Shown here: piece after piece, positions 36,128 to 45,879 of the stretch
Layout: each line of letters starts with the position of its first letter
How positions within the stretch are numbered: the stretch's first letter is position 1
DNA from: Hymenobacter norwichensis DSM 15439
GTDB lineage: Bacteria > Bacteroidota > Bacteroidia > Cytophagales > Hymenobacteraceae
Assembly (NCBI RefSeq): GCF_000420705.1
Contig: NZ_ATVL01000006.1
Location: forward strand, 310,001-374,000
DNA length: 64,000 nt
Reading direction: 5' to 3'
The notes under the pieces: model-generated
Database searches by the model: none
Seen by the model: the letters and a program-made list of their open reading frames with translations, nothing else
Told to the model about the DNA's origin: nothing
Translations under genes and position numbers: made by a program

Positions 36128-36145
36128 TTTTAGACAAGTCTAAAA
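36128..36145. promoter_or_regulatory. Perfect palindrome TTTTAGAC-AA-GTCTAAAA upstream of the receptor (DtxR/MntR-like box)
   Basis: An 18-bp perfect palindrome; the core TTTAGA-N4-TCTAAA has the geometry of DtxR/MntR/SirR operators. It lies 46 bp upstream of the receptor's ATG. A related site precedes the Nramp gene. Confidence 0.7.
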
Positions 36146-36153
36146 GCGTTGTC

Positions 36154-36190
36154 AAAAAAAGGTGCAGCCACATCAGCGTAGCTGCACCTT
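36154..36190 (-). terminator. Intrinsic terminator of the Nramp gene
   Basis: Stem GGTGCAGC / GCTGCACC followed by seven T residues on the minus strand, directly after the stop at 36197. Confidence 0.88.
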
Positions 36191-36196
36191 TCAATA

Positions 36197-37582
36197 CTAA
36201 CCGAAGAAGGTTTCAAACAACAAATACACATTCAGAACGATGATAATGCTGGACACCAGCCAGGCGAGGGCTTGCACCCAGGGCCGGTTGACGAATACGC
36301 CCATCTTGTCTTTGCTACCCGTGAACAGTACCAAGGGCACCACAGCAAAGCTCAGCTGAAAGCTGAGAATCACCTGGCTGAGCACCAGTAGCTCACTAGT
36401 ACCTTTTTCGCCGTAGAGCAGCGTTACAATGAGGGCCGGCACCACCGCAATACCACGCGTAATGAGCCGGCGGAGCCACGGTTTCAGCTTGAGGTTCAGG
36501 AAGCCTTCCATCACAATCTGGCCAGCCAAGGTGCCCGTCAAAGTGGAGTTCTGGCCCGAAGCCAGCAGTGCTATGGCAAATACGGCACTAGCCGCTCCCG
36601 CCCCCAGCACCGGCGCCAGCAGCTTGTGCGCGTCGCTGATGTCGGCTACGCTGTGCAGGCCGTTGCGGTGAAACGCCGCCGCCGCCGTAACTAAAATGGC
36701 CGCATTCACGAAAAACGCGAGAAACAAGGCTACTGTCGAGTCGATGGTAGCAAACTTGATGGCCATACGCTTGCCGCTTTCCGTCTGCTCGATGGCCCGG
36801 GTCTGCACAATGCTGGAATGCAGGTACAGGTTGTGCGGCATAACGGTGGCGCCCAGAATACCAATGGCAATGTAAAGCATCTTGGGATTGGTGACCACCT
36901 GCGGCTGCGGTACCAGCCCGCCCACAATGCCAAACCAATCGGGCTTGGAAACAATGATTTCGTACAGAAAGCAGCCGAAAATCACCACCGATAACCCCGC
37001 CACGATACTCTCCACCACCCGGAAGCCCCGGCTTTGAAATAACAGTACCACCAGCACATCCAGAATAGTAAGCACCACGCCCCAAGGCAATGGCAAGCCA
37101 AACAGCAGGTTAAGCGCAATAGCGGAGCCAATGACTTCAGCCAAGTCGCAGGCGGCAATAGCTATTTCGCACAGAAACCACAGCACCAGTCCTACCGGGC
37201 GAGAGTAATGGTCACGGCAGGCTTGCGCCAAGTCACGGCCCGTTACAATACCTAGTTTGGCAGCTAGGTGCTGCAAGAGCATGGCAAACAGGTTGGAAAT
37301 CAGGATAACCGATAGCAGGGTGTAGCCGAATTGGGCGCCGCCGGCAATATCGGTGGCCCAGTTGCCGGGGTCCATGTAGCCTACGGCTACCATCAGGCCG
37401 GGACCCCAAAAGGCCAGCAGCTTGCGCCAGAACGAGGCATTTTGCGCGGGTACTTTAATGCTGCCGAATACCTCACTCAGAGAGGGGGCATTGCGCGGCT
37501 GGCGCCACCCCGGCTCTGACACGGGTACTACAGGAGGAGTTTCAGTAACAAGGGGCATAAACTCGGGTATGGAAGCAGACAC
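36197..37582 (-). CDS. mntH: Nramp-family divalent metal transporter
   Basis: 461 aa with a GTG start at 37582; an in-frame ATG at 37558 (MPLVTETPP) is an alternative. The metal-binding motifs are intact: DPGNW in TM1 (Asp71, Asn74) and MPH in TM6 (Met248, His250, in [13 protein letters not shown]). About eleven hydrophobic helices are seen, ending in [15 protein letters not shown]. Proton-coupled Mn2+ (and Fe2+) import is the known role of bacterial members with these residues. The operator-like TTTAGGCGTATCTAAA lies 12-27 bp before the GTG start, matching the box of the adjacent receptor gene. A U-rich terminator ends the gene. Confidence 0.95.
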   Translation of the reverse strand: MSASIPEFMPLVTETPPVVPVSEPGWRQPRNAPSLSEVFGSIKVPAQNASFWRKLLAFWGPGLMVAVGYMDPGNWATDIAGGAQFGYTLLSVILISNLFAMLLQHLAAKLGIVTGRDLAQACRDHYSRPVGLVLWFLCEIAIAACDLAEVIGSAIALNLLFGLPLPWGVVLTILDVLVVLLFQSRGFRVVESIVAGLSVVIFGCFLYEIIVSKPDWFGIVGGLVPQPQVVTNPKMLYIAIGILGATVMPHNLYLHSSIVQTRAIEQTESGKRMAIKFATIDSTVALFLAFFVNAAILVTAAAAFHRNGLHSVADISDAHKLLAPVLGAGAASAVFAIALLASGQNSTLTGTLAGQIVMEGFLNLKLKPWLRRLITRGIAVVPALIVTLLYGEKGTSELLVLSQVILSFQLSFAVVPLVLFTGSKDKMGVFVNRPWVQALAWLVSSIIIVLNVYLLFETFFG

Positions 37583-37593
37583 AAGATACGTTT

Positions 37594-37609
37594 TTTAGGC
37601 GTATCTAAA
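37594..37609. promoter_or_regulatory. Operator-like TTTAGGCGTATCTAAA upstream of mntH
   Basis: The half-sites TTTAGG and TCTAAA are separated by 4 bp, the same geometry as the receptor's TTTAGA-CAAG-TCTAAA. The overlapping inverted repeat AGATACG/CGTATCT lies just inside. It sits at the presumed promoter of mntH. Confidence 0.65.
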
Positions 37610-37735
37610 TTAATTTTTAAAGCGGTATAAATACTGATTAGCCGTCTGATTTGTTTCCGGACTTCAGAAAACACCTGTTGGCTTGTTACCAGAATTACGA
37701 TAGAACTTCATAAAAGTGCTTGCAAGGGCCAAAGA

Positions 37736-37766
37736 AAAAGGGCGCTGCAACTTGCAGCGCCCTTTT
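37736..37766 (-). terminator. Intrinsic terminator of the 37788-40148 gene
   Basis: AAAAGGGCGCTGCAA / TTGCAGCGCCCTTTT stem followed by TTCTTT on the minus strand. Confidence 0.9.
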
Positions 37767-37787
37767 AGTAGCGTGGTTAGGGGAGGA

Positions 37788-40148
37788 CTAGCGAGCTAGC
37801 TCAACCCAGCCTTTGCTGGTTCTACCGTCACGGTTGGTGAGCAGGTAGTAGTACACGCCAGCGGGCTGGTCTTTGCCGTCCCAATTGTTCTGGTAGCTGG
37901 CGTACTCTTTTACGAGGCGGCCCCAACGGTTGAAGATCTGGATTTTGCCACCCACTTCTTCGGTTGACAGCACCAGTACGTCGTTCTTGTTGTCGCCATT
38001 TGGCGTGAATACGTTTGGCGTCTCGAAGGGCAGGATTTGCAGCTGCTGCGTGAACTCGCTCGGCGTGCATTCTGTGCCACCAGCGCGGTTGCTGATGCGC
38101 AGCTTGAACTCATACGTGCCACCTTCTGGTACACGCAAGGTTAGTTCGCGCGGCGTGAAACGGCGTGAGAAGATTACAACAGGCTCGCCGGTTAGGGCGT
38201 TGCCGTCTTTGTCTTTCACGCGCTGATAGGTCCAGGTTGATGTAACGGCGGCTGTATCAGTAGGAGTAGCAGGCGTTGGAACCGTCGACGCATTAACAAA
38301 CGAGAAGATACGGGGCGGAATAGCACCGACGTTGGTAATACCCGACTGCGCAGGGAAACCGGCGCGGCCAGTAGCCGTGAAGCGGGCCGTGAGAGCCGGC
38401 GCCACGCGCACCAGAATCGACGTGGTGTCAACGCAGGTAGGAGCTGGGTTCGAGCGGAAGTCGCGGGCAATAATGCTCACCCGGTAGCGGGTGGTCTGGG
38501 TAGGACGCACCGTAACGTTTTGCTTGTTCAGGTCGGCGGTAGCCAAACCGTTAGCTGCAACCCAGGTATAATCGTAGCCGGCGAGGCGGGGTGTAGGCGC
38601 AGGAGTACCAATGCCTTGCAGCACCGAGTCGGGGCGGGTAGGGGTGGCCGTTAGGTTAACAGCAGTACCCGAGCATACGAAGGTGTTGTTGGCAGCAGCT
38701 ACTACGCGAGCCGGGTTGCGGCTCTTCACCGAAATAACGATAACGCGGCTCTGCTGACCAATAATAGGGCAACCATTGTCACGAATCTGAACCGGAATGC
38801 GGAAGGTTCTGCCAGCAAATCTTACATCGGGCTGGAGGTCGAAAATACCAACCGGACGCCGCGTACCGTTGCCTACCACGCGGAAAGTGCCTGCGTCGGT
38901 ATCAAGATAGGTAGGGTCGCCAGGCTGAGCAGCAACCAGCGCCGGATAAGTTACCGTTAGCAAATCGTTCGGGTCGGGGTCGGTGAAGCGCACCAATACC
39001 CGAGTGTAGTTGCAGGTAGAAGCCTCGATGAAAGTCGAGTCGACGGTATTGCGGATGGTTACGCCCGAGCCAGTGTTGTTGCCGGTAGCAACGGGGTTGC
39101 CGGGAACGGCATTCGAGCAGTCGATAACTACCACGAAAATGTCCCGACGTACGCTACCAATCAGGGTGCGTACACCGTTGATACGGCGGTACTCCGATAC
39201 TTTGCCCGTTACAACGTACTTGTTCTCAGGGCTATCAGGAATATTGGTGTACAGGTACGGGGTAAAAGTGAAGCTACCAGTAGTTGCGTTGAACGTGAAG
39301 GTAGGAACCCCAGTTTTCACAGGGCAAGCACCCGTGAAGTTGAAAGAAGCAATGGGGAAGGCAGCGCTGTAGGTGCTAGTAGCAGCGCCTAAGTCACCGA
39401 TGCAAGGACCAGTTGCGGGAGTAGTTAAATCAACGTAACGGCCGATCGTGCTAACCGGACGATAAGGAATTGGGTCGCCGCAGTTAGATAGAGGCTGCTC
39501 CAGCGAGTACACTAGTTCGTCACCGTCTACATCGGTAGCCGTGAAGTTGAGGGTGGATTGCTGCTTCCAGCAAACGAACGGAACGGGTACGTTCAGCAAG
39601 TCAAACTGAGCCGAGGTGTTGGATGGGTTGGGCGAGCCAACGAGGGGCAAGTTGTTGAGGGTGGCCTCGTAGTGAATGTTATCCTGTCCTACCAAGTTGG
39701 CGGTGGAAGGGCGGGCGCTGTCGTTCACGCTGATACGCCACTCGGCTTTCGGAGGCAGGGTTACTTCGGCCTCATAGCGGCCAGTTTCGTAGTTGGTGGG
39801 CAAGCCACTGCCGCAAGGGTTAGGGCCGGCTGGGGCGGTAGCGCAGTACGGCGAACCGATAGTAGAGCCACCGAGCAGGGGTGCTACAATATCGCCAGGG
39901 TCACCAGCGGCACCTGTAGAGCTACAGCCATTGCTCCGGAACCGGAAGGTAGCCGTAGTGTACAAGTCAGCTCCGCCGCAGTCACGGAACACCCGCAGTG
40001 TGAACTTGTAGCGGTTTGGAATGCCCGGAACGGGTGCGTAAGTGATTTGCCCGCCTTGGAAGTGGGAGGCTGAGGCCGACTGTAGCCCGACGAGTGACAA
40101 ACACCACGACGCGACTAGTAAGAAGGTGAAATGTAAAAGTCTCTGCAT
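37788..40148 (-). CDS. Large secreted protein with gliding-type (T9SS type B) C-terminal domain
   Basis: 786 aa. The signal peptide (FTFLLVASWCLSLVGLQSASA) is followed by SHFQGGQITYAPVPG, the start of a domain often seen in Bacteroidota surface proteins. Ig-like and PKD-like strands occupy the middle (for example VTAKNTFVCSG-type segments such as ANNTFVCSGTAVNLTATPTRPD). The last ~85 residues (TPNVFTPNGDNKNDVLVLS, FNRWGRLVKEY, NNWDGKDQPAGVYYYLL) are a classic CHU_C/type B T9SS sorting domain. Probably an exported adhesin or matrix protein. The gene is monocistronic. Confidence 0.9.
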   Translation of the reverse strand: MQRLLHFTFLLVASWCLSLVGLQSASASHFQGGQITYAPVPGIPNRYKFTLRVFRDCGGADLYTTATFRFRSNGCSSTGAAGDPGDIVAPLLGGSTIGSPYCATAPAGPNPCGSGLPTNYETGRYEAEVTLPPKAEWRISVNDSARPSTANLVGQDNIHYEATLNNLPLVGSPNPSNTSAQFDLLNVPVPFVCWKQQSTLNFTATDVDGDELVYSLEQPLSNCGDPIPYRPVSTIGRYVDLTTPATGPCIGDLGAATSTYSAAFPIASFNFTGACPVKTGVPTFTFNATTGSFTFTPYLYTNIPDSPENKYVVTGKVSEYRRINGVRTLIGSVRRDIFVVVIDCSNAVPGNPVATGNNTGSGVTIRNTVDSTFIEASTCNYTRVLVRFTDPDPNDLLTVTYPALVAAQPGDPTYLDTDAGTFRVVGNGTRRPVGIFDLQPDVRFAGRTFRIPVQIRDNGCPIIGQQSRVIVISVKSRNPARVVAAANNTFVCSGTAVNLTATPTRPDSVLQGIGTPAPTPRLAGYDYTWVAANGLATADLNKQNVTVRPTQTTRYRVSIIARDFRSNPAPTCVDTTSILVRVAPALTARFTATGRAGFPAQSGITNVGAIPPRIFSFVNASTVPTPATPTDTAAVTSTWTYQRVKDKDGNALTGEPVVIFSRRFTPRELTLRVPEGGTYEFKLRISNRAGGTECTPSEFTQQLQILPFETPNVFTPNGDNKNDVLVLSTEEVGGKIQIFNRWGRLVKEYASYQNNWDGKDQPAGVYYYLLTNRDGRTSKGWVELAR

Positions 40149-41011
40149 GAGAAGGGTGAATGGATGAGGAAAAGAATGAAAAAGCAGGGTGGTGGGAAAA
40201 CGTTGCGGTAATATAAAAACAAATTCCCCTAATGACCATAATTTATAGTCGATTAAGTAAATTTTACGGCAACAATAACCATGCCCTTTGAACTATTCCT
40301 ATTAAAAATAGGTTAGTCGTGCTTGAATTTTATACGTGGTTATAATTTAACGGAGCTAATAGGACTGTTTATTCTCTATATACATTAGTTTGCAAGATAA
40401 CGGGAGTGAGTTGCAGCCCTTTGAAAATAGTTATAGGTTGGGTTGGAATTATGATGAGTATTGCTTTTAACTACTCGTTCACTTATCGTAAGTAATCATA
40501 CTACTTATAAGAAATGTCACAAGGAACAGATGTGTGCTATCTGCGACTACCCTCATACTCTATATAAGGCAGATGCAGCATAAAGCTTATGCCTGTGCGG
40601 GCATGTAGGCTAAATCTAGTGTATACTCATACTTGTGAGGTTTAGTAGGTGAGGCGGTTGCTGAGGTGCAGCATGGCACTGACCAGATGCCTTGTATGTA
40701 GCCTTAAAATGTATGCTACCAATAATGATTTGAGAGAAAAACAGAGCTGATAATATGCTTTGATGAATCTTTTATATTTATTAGATGCCGCTTACCACCC
40801 CCACTTCTTTTTTACTAGGCTGATTTGCAGCCCAGCCCTTGCATAAAGGCTGGCTTGCTGAAGAACTCAACTGCCGCTTCCATTGCTACACGCTGCATGC
40901 GTGCTAGCATAGTAGCGGCACAGCTGTACCCAGCACTTAAAGAGGCAACCACCCGCGCTTTTACACCCAAATACCAGTTTTTCTCTTCACCCACATAAAC
41001 CCTTGCACTGT
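40149..41011. other. Long AT-rich intergenic region, nothing recognised
   Basis: About 860 nt between divergent genes for two large surface proteins. Much of 40200-40780 is clearly AT-rich. A small inverted repeat GCATAA-AGC-TTATGC occurs near 40578. TATATTTA at 40773-40780 resembles a -7 box for the downstream gene but lacks a -33 partner. No tRNA, conserved RNA or convincing small ORF was found. Confidence 0.5.
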
Positions 41012-44000
41012 ATGGCATCACGCTTACAAGCACTTAGTAAACACTGGCGACTTTGGCGCAATGCCTTGGTTACCACGCTGGGCATAGGCCTGGCAACCAA
41101 CGCTGCGCAGGCGCAGGACGTCAGCACTTACACGCTGACTTCCACGGCGGGTACCTACACCCCGGTTACCGGCGGCACTGCCCTGCCCGACATGCTGGCA
41201 GACACCTACATTACGCCCACGGCTATTCCGCTGGGTTTCACGTTTGTGTTCGACGGTACACCTTACACCCAGGTAAAGGCGTCGTCGGATGGTTTTCTGA
41301 GCTTCAACTCAGCGGCCACTAGTGGCTTCTCAACTTTAGCGGGCGCTTCGGCTGCCAACCGCCCGCTAGTAGCCCCGCTCGGCGACGACCTGGATGGCCG
41401 GCCCACCGGGGCTACGGCCCTGGCCTCGTACCAGACTACGGGTACGGCGCCTAACCGGGTATTCACCTTCGAGTGGCAGAACTGGGAGTGGCGCTGGAAC
41501 GCCAGCGTAGCGGTGCTTTCCTTCCAAGCTAAGCTTTATGAAGGCACCAACCGCGTAGAGTTTGTGTACCGCCAAGAGGCAGGCGCCACCAATGCTACCG
41601 CTACCTCGGGAGCATCTATTGGCTTGGCCGGTGCAGGTACTGGTGCGGGTTCATACCTGTCCTTGAGCGACGCTACCGCCAGCCCAACGGCCAGCTCGAC
41701 CACCGAGAATACCAATATCAACGTCAAGCCGGCTACCGGCCAGGTGTACGCATTTTTGCCGGGCCCAACTCCGGCCTGTCCGGCCCCACGCAACTTTGCT
41801 GTGGGTGCGGTTACGTCGACCACTGCACCTGTTAGCTGGACCAGCGTAAGCACCGGCAACACCTACACGGTGGAATACGGCCCAACCGGCTTCACACCAG
41901 GTGGTACAGGTAGCACGCGCGTACCCAACATCACCGGTACCAGCTATACCATCACCGGCCTTACTCCCTCAACTGCTTACCAGGCATACGTAACGCAGAA
42001 CTGCGGTACGGCCAACGGCAACAGCACCCAGACCGGGCCTATTTCCTTCACTACTCTCTCTTTGCCACCTGCCAACGATGACTGCGCTAACGCGGTACTG
42101 CTGACGGCAGGAGCCACCTGTACTACCACCAGCGGTACGGTACTATCGGCTACGCAATCATTAGCGGCTAGCACCTGCGGCACCGGCACTGCGCCTACTA
42201 CCGCTCGCGACGTTTGGTATCGGTTTGTGGCCACCGGAACATCCCAGCTGATAACGGCCACGGCCAGCTTCACGCCAGTGCTGGAAGTACGTTCGGGTAG
42301 CTGCGCCACTTCGGCCAGCGTGGTTTGCGCGGCTGGCACTCGGCTGGCAGTAGCCGGCCTGACGGTAGGTAGCACCTACTTCTTGCGGGTATATCCAAGC
42401 TCCAGCACGGCTCCTACCACGCCTACCTTCACGGTGTGCGTAACCGATGCACCGAATGCTCCGACCAACGACAACTGCACTACGGCTACTGCCCTGCCTG
42501 CTCTGGCTCTGACGGGTGGTTGCACCAACGTAACGGGCACCAACGTGGGGGCCACCGATACGCCCAACGTACCAGCCCCCGGTTGTGCCAGCTACAGCGG
42601 CGGCGACGTATGGTATTCGTTCACGGTACCTGCCAACGGCGTAATTACGGTGCAAACCGACTCGGTAGGCGGCAGCTCGATTACTGACACGGGCTTGGCT
42701 CTGTATTCAGGCGCTTGCGGCAACCTGACGTTCATTGAGTGTGATGACGATGACAGTCCGAATGGTAACTTTTCGCTGATTACACTGACGGGTCGCACCG
42801 CCGGCGAGGTTATTTATGCCCGCGTGTGGGAATTCGGTAACGATGCCTTCGGTCGGTTCAAGATCTGTGCTTCTTACAATCCGCCACCCGCCAACGACGA
42901 CTGTGCCAACGCGGCACTGCTGACGTCGGGAGCAACTTGCACGCCAACGAGCGGCTCTATTTTGGGCGCCACGCAGTCGTTGGCCGCCAGCACCTGCGGT
43001 ACGGGCACGCCGCCCACCACCGCCGGTGACGTATGGTACCGCTTTGTGGCTACGGCCAGCGGCCAGACCATTTCAGTAACCAGCTCGTTTTCTCCGGTAA
43101 TTGAAGTGCGCTCGGGTAACTGCACCACTTCGGCCAGCGTATCGTGCGTAGCCGGCTCACAACTGGCGGTATCGGGGCTGACGGTAGGTACTACTTATTA
43201 CGTGCGGGTGTACAATAGCTCTATCACGGCTCCTACCACACCTACGTTTACCATTTGCATAACCAACCCACCCGCCAACGACGACTGTGCCAGCGCGGCA
43301 CTGCTGACGTCGGGGGCAACCTGCACGCCAACGAGCGGCTCTATTTTGGGCGCCACGCAGTCGTTGGCCGCCAGCACCTGCGGTACGGGCACGCCGCCCA
43401 CCACCGCCGGTGACGTATGGTACCGCTTTGTGGCTACCGCTGCCGACCAAATTGTTGAGGTATCGTCTTCTTTCACGCCTGCCGTTGAAGTGCGCTCGGG
43501 TAGCTGCGCTACTTCGGCCAGTGTAGTATGTGGTACCGGCTCGCGGCTGGTAGTTAACGGGCTGACGGTAGGTACTACCTATTTCCTGCGCGTTTATAAC
43601 AGCAGCAACTTTGCGCCTACGACACCTACATTCACGGTATGTGTAAGCAACGCACCGAATGCTCCAGCCAACGATAACTGCACCACGGCGCAGGCGTTTC
43701 CAACTTTGGTAACGGGTGCTGGCTGCAATTACGTAACGGGCACCAACGTGGGGGCCACCGATACGCCTAACGTACCAGCCCCCGGTTGTGCCAGCTACAA
43801 CGGCGGCGACGTATGGTATTCGTTCACGGTACCTGCCAACGGCGTAATTACGGTACAAACCGACTCGGTAAGCGGCAGCTCGATTACTGACACGGGCCTA
43901 GCCTTGTACTCAGGTACTTGTGGCAACCTCACTTTGCTCAACTGCGACGATGACAGCAGCCCGAACGGTCTTTTCTCGTTGATTAGGCTTACGGGCCGCA

Positions 44001-45523
44001 CACCTGGCGAGGTTATTTATGCCCGCGTGTGGGAATTCGGTAACGATGCCTTCGGTCGGTTCAAGATCTGTGCTTCCTTTGATGTGGCGCCAGCCAATGA
44101 TGAAGTGGCCAATGCTGTAACCCTCACATTCGCGCCTGACTGCATCACGCCAGTGCAAGGCTCGAACACGGCGGGCTCTACTACTACGCCTAACGGCTAC
44201 ACCAATGGCTCTGGCAACTGTGGCACCAACTCCACGCCGCTCGATGTGTGGTACAAGTTCACGACGGCCGCTTCGGGCCGGGGCTCTACGGAGGCTACTC
44301 TAACGGTAACAGGTGCTGGCTCGGGTGTGCTGCGCTTGTTCACGGCGCCATCGGCGGCTGGTCCGTTCACGGCCGTAACCAACGGCTGCTCGGCAGCGGC
44401 TTCGGCATCTGCGGCCATTGCTGGGCGTACATTTACGGCTACCAACCTGACTCCTGGTACCACGTATTACGTGCAGGTATCTAACTACAACTCTTTCGAC
44501 GGTGGCACAGCCTTCACTATCTGCCTCACTGCCCCAAGCAACTGCCCAGTTCCGGCCGGCCCGGCTGCTACTGCGCTTACTTCCACTACCGCTACGCTGA
44601 GCTGGTCGGTAGGAGCTACCACGCCAAGTGGTACGTTCACGCTTGAGTACGGCCCACGCAACTTCGTGCTGGGTAGTGGTACGCGCGTTACGGGTATTTC
44701 CGGCCTTTCCACTACGCTTTCCAGCCTCACCCCCGACACCGAATACTGCTTCTATGTGCGGCAGGAGTGCGGTACCGTGAGTGGTAACAGTGCCTTCGCT
44801 GGCCCAGCATGTTTCCGTACCAGCATAGCTCCATCACCCAACGATGAGCCGTGCAATGCTACTGTTCTCACGGTAGGTGCCGCTGCTGTAACAGCCAACA
44901 ACATTGGTGCTACCACTACCACGCCAGCCGGCTACCAAAACCCTGGCTGCTCGACGGCCGGTGCACCTAGAGACGTCTGGTTCCGTTTTGTGGCCACGGC
45001 TACCTCGGCGGATATTACGGTGACGGGCAACCCCGCCGGCCAAGTACGCCTGTTCTCGGCGGCTACCTGCACTGGGCCATTCACCTCGTTGGCCTGCCAG
45101 GCTAGCGCCGGACCGAACACGGCAGCCGGTGTGCTGAACGCCAGCGGCCTAACGGTGGGCACCACTTACTACGTATCTGTGTCGGGCTACAGCTCCAGCG
45201 ACTTCACGGGTTCCTTCACCATCCAGTTGGCTAGAGTACTGTCAACAGGCAAAGGTGAGCTAGCTAACGGTGAAGTAAGTGTGTACCCTAACCCAAGCCA
45301 CGACGGCACGCTCACGCTGAGCTTGCGCGGAATTGATGGGGTGAGCAGCACGCAGGTGGAGATGTTCAACTCATTAGGTCAGCGCGTACTTACGCAGCCA
45401 GTAAGCATCCGTGGTGGCGCAGTAGAGCAGCCGCTAGCTATACAAGGCTTGGCCAAGGGCATCTACACGTTACGTGCTCAAATCGGGCAAACCACCATCA
45501 CCCGCAAAGTGGTGCTGGAATAG
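41012..45523 (+). CDS. Giant secreted repeat protein with T9SS type A sorting domain (1)
   Basis: 1503 aa from the ATG at 41012; a TTG nine nt upstream is less likely. The signal peptide ends ATNAAQAQ. After an N-terminal beta domain (to about 250) come an Fn3-like domain (255-345), then repeats of two related types: A (NDDCANA..GDVWYRFVAT, starting near 351, 624 and 752) and B (VTGTNVGATDTPNVPAPGCAS..VWYSFTVPANG, near 480 and 884), giving the order A-B-A-A-B. A divergent repeat (1026-1165), another Fn3-like domain (1177-1270), a third repeat type (1277-1405) and a type A sorting domain (VYPNPSHDGTLTLSLRG..GIYTLRAQ) close the protein. Probably a surface or secreted adhesin. Repeats A2 and A3 are nearly identical in DNA. 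Confidence 0.9.
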   Translation: MASRLQALSKHWRLWRNALVTTLGIGLATNAAQAQDVSTYTLTSTAGTYTPVTGGTALPDMLADTYITPTAIPLGFTFVFDGTPYTQVKASSDGFLSFNSAATSGFSTLAGASAANRPLVAPLGDDLDGRPTGATALASYQTTGTAPNRVFTFEWQNWEWRWNASVAVLSFQAKLYEGTNRVEFVYRQEAGATNATATSGASIGLAGAGTGAGSYLSLSDATASPTASSTTENTNINVKPATGQVYAFLPGPTPACPAPRNFAVGAVTSTTAPVSWTSVSTGNTYTVEYGPTGFTPGGTGSTRVPNITGTSYTITGLTPSTAYQAYVTQNCGTANGNSTQTGPISFTTLSLPPANDDCANAVLLTAGATCTTTSGTVLSATQSLAASTCGTGTAPTTARDVWYRFVATGTSQLITATASFTPVLEVRSGSCATSASVVCAAGTRLAVAGLTVGSTYFLRVYPSSSTAPTTPTFTVCVTDAPNAPTNDNCTTATALPALALTGGCTNVTGTNVGATDTPNVPAPGCASYSGGDVWYSFTVPANGVITVQTDSVGGSSITDTGLALYSGACGNLTFIECDDDDSPNGNFSLITLTGRTAGEVIYARVWEFGNDAFGRFKICASYNPPPANDDCANAALLTSGATCTPTSGSILGATQSLAASTCGTGTPPTTAGDVWYRFVATASGQTISVTSSFSPVIEVRSGNCTTSASVSCVAGSQLAVSGLTVGTTYYVRVYNSSITAPTTPTFTICITNPPANDDCASAALLTSGATCTPTSGSILGATQSLAASTCGTGTPPTTAGDVWYRFVATAADQIVEVSSSFTPAVEVRSGSCATSASVVCGTGSRLVVNGLTVGTTYFLRVYNSSNFAPTTPTFTVCVSNAPNAPANDNCTTAQAFPTLVTGAGCNYVTGTNVGATDTPNVPAPGCASYNGGDVWYSFTVPANGVITVQTDSVSGSSITDTGLALYSGTCGNLTLLNCDDDSSPNGLFSLIRLTGRTPGEVIYARVWEFGNDAFGRFKICASFDVAPANDEVANAVTLTFAPDCITPVQGSNTAGSTTTPNGYTNGSGNCGTNSTPLDVWYKFTTAASGRGSTEATLTVTGAGSGVLRLFTAPSAAGPFTAVTNGCSAAASASAAIAGRTFTATNLTPGTTYYVQVSNYNSFDGGTAFTICLTAPSNCPVPAGPAATALTSTTATLSWSVGATTPSGTFTLEYGPRNFVLGSGTRVTGISGLSTTLSSLTPDTEYCFYVRQECGTVSGNSAFAGPACFRTSIAPSPNDEPCNATVLTVGAAAVTANNIGATTTTPAGYQNPGCSTAGAPRDVWFRFVATATSADITVTGNPAGQVRLFSAATCTGPFTSLACQASAGPNTAAGVLNASGLTVGTTYYVSVSGYSSSDFTGSFTIQLARVLSTGKGELANGEVSVYPNPSHDGTLTLSLRGIDGVSSTQVEMFNSLGQRVLTQPVSIRGGAVEQPLAIQGLAKGIYTLRAQIGQTTITRKVVLE
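42884..43650 (+). repeat. Near-identical tandem coding repeats (A2, A3)
   Basis: Two ~384-bp units start at 42884 and 43268; their first ~170 nt differ at only a handful of positions. They encode PPANDDCA.AALLTSGATC and following residues. B-type units at about 42535-42870 and 43735-44080 are similarly alike. Confidence 0.85.
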
Positions 45524-45599
45524 CTTCTAGCAAGTAGCGGGCAGCTCGGCTCTAGGGCAAGCTGCCTGCTTTTGCAATGCTAGCCATGTATTTGAATAC

Positions 45600-45632
45600 A
45601 AAAAGGAGCGACGCCCTGCGTCGCTCCTTTTT
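45600..45632 (+). terminator. Intrinsic terminator of the first giant gene
   Basis: AAAAAGGAGCGACGC / GCGTCGCTCCTTTTT with a 3-nt loop, a near-perfect 15-bp stem. Confidence 0.92.
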
Positions 45633-45802
45633 GTTTGGTAACGGGTCGTTCCAAAGCGGCATCTACAAGGAGCAGCACCCGAAACCGTGGGGATGGAAAT
45701 GGGTGCTTGCGCGGCAGGGCGCATCCTGCTTTGTATCGGTAAAATTCTATTTGCTGCTTTAAAGTAGGGGCGGGGTTGCGCTTAAGGATGAAAAAATGGG
45801 AC

Positions 45803-45832
45803 TTGACTAATTAGCTAGTACGCTTATCTTTA
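45803..45832 (+). promoter_or_regulatory. Promoter TTG-N19-TATCTTTA of the second giant gene
   Basis: TTG at 45803-45805, a 19-nt spacer and TATCTTTA at 45825-45832 give a close match to the Bacteroidota consensus, about 47 nt before the ATG at 45880. Confidence 0.6.
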
Positions 45833-45879
45833 GCCGTCCTGCTCCAGGATTCACCCTTCTTTCACCCTTTTTCCACCTT

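Noticed and set aside
40815..41033. 72-codon minus-strand ORF at the start of the first giant gene
   Set aside because: It overlaps the start and signal peptide of a well-supported plus-strand gene and has no recognisable domain.
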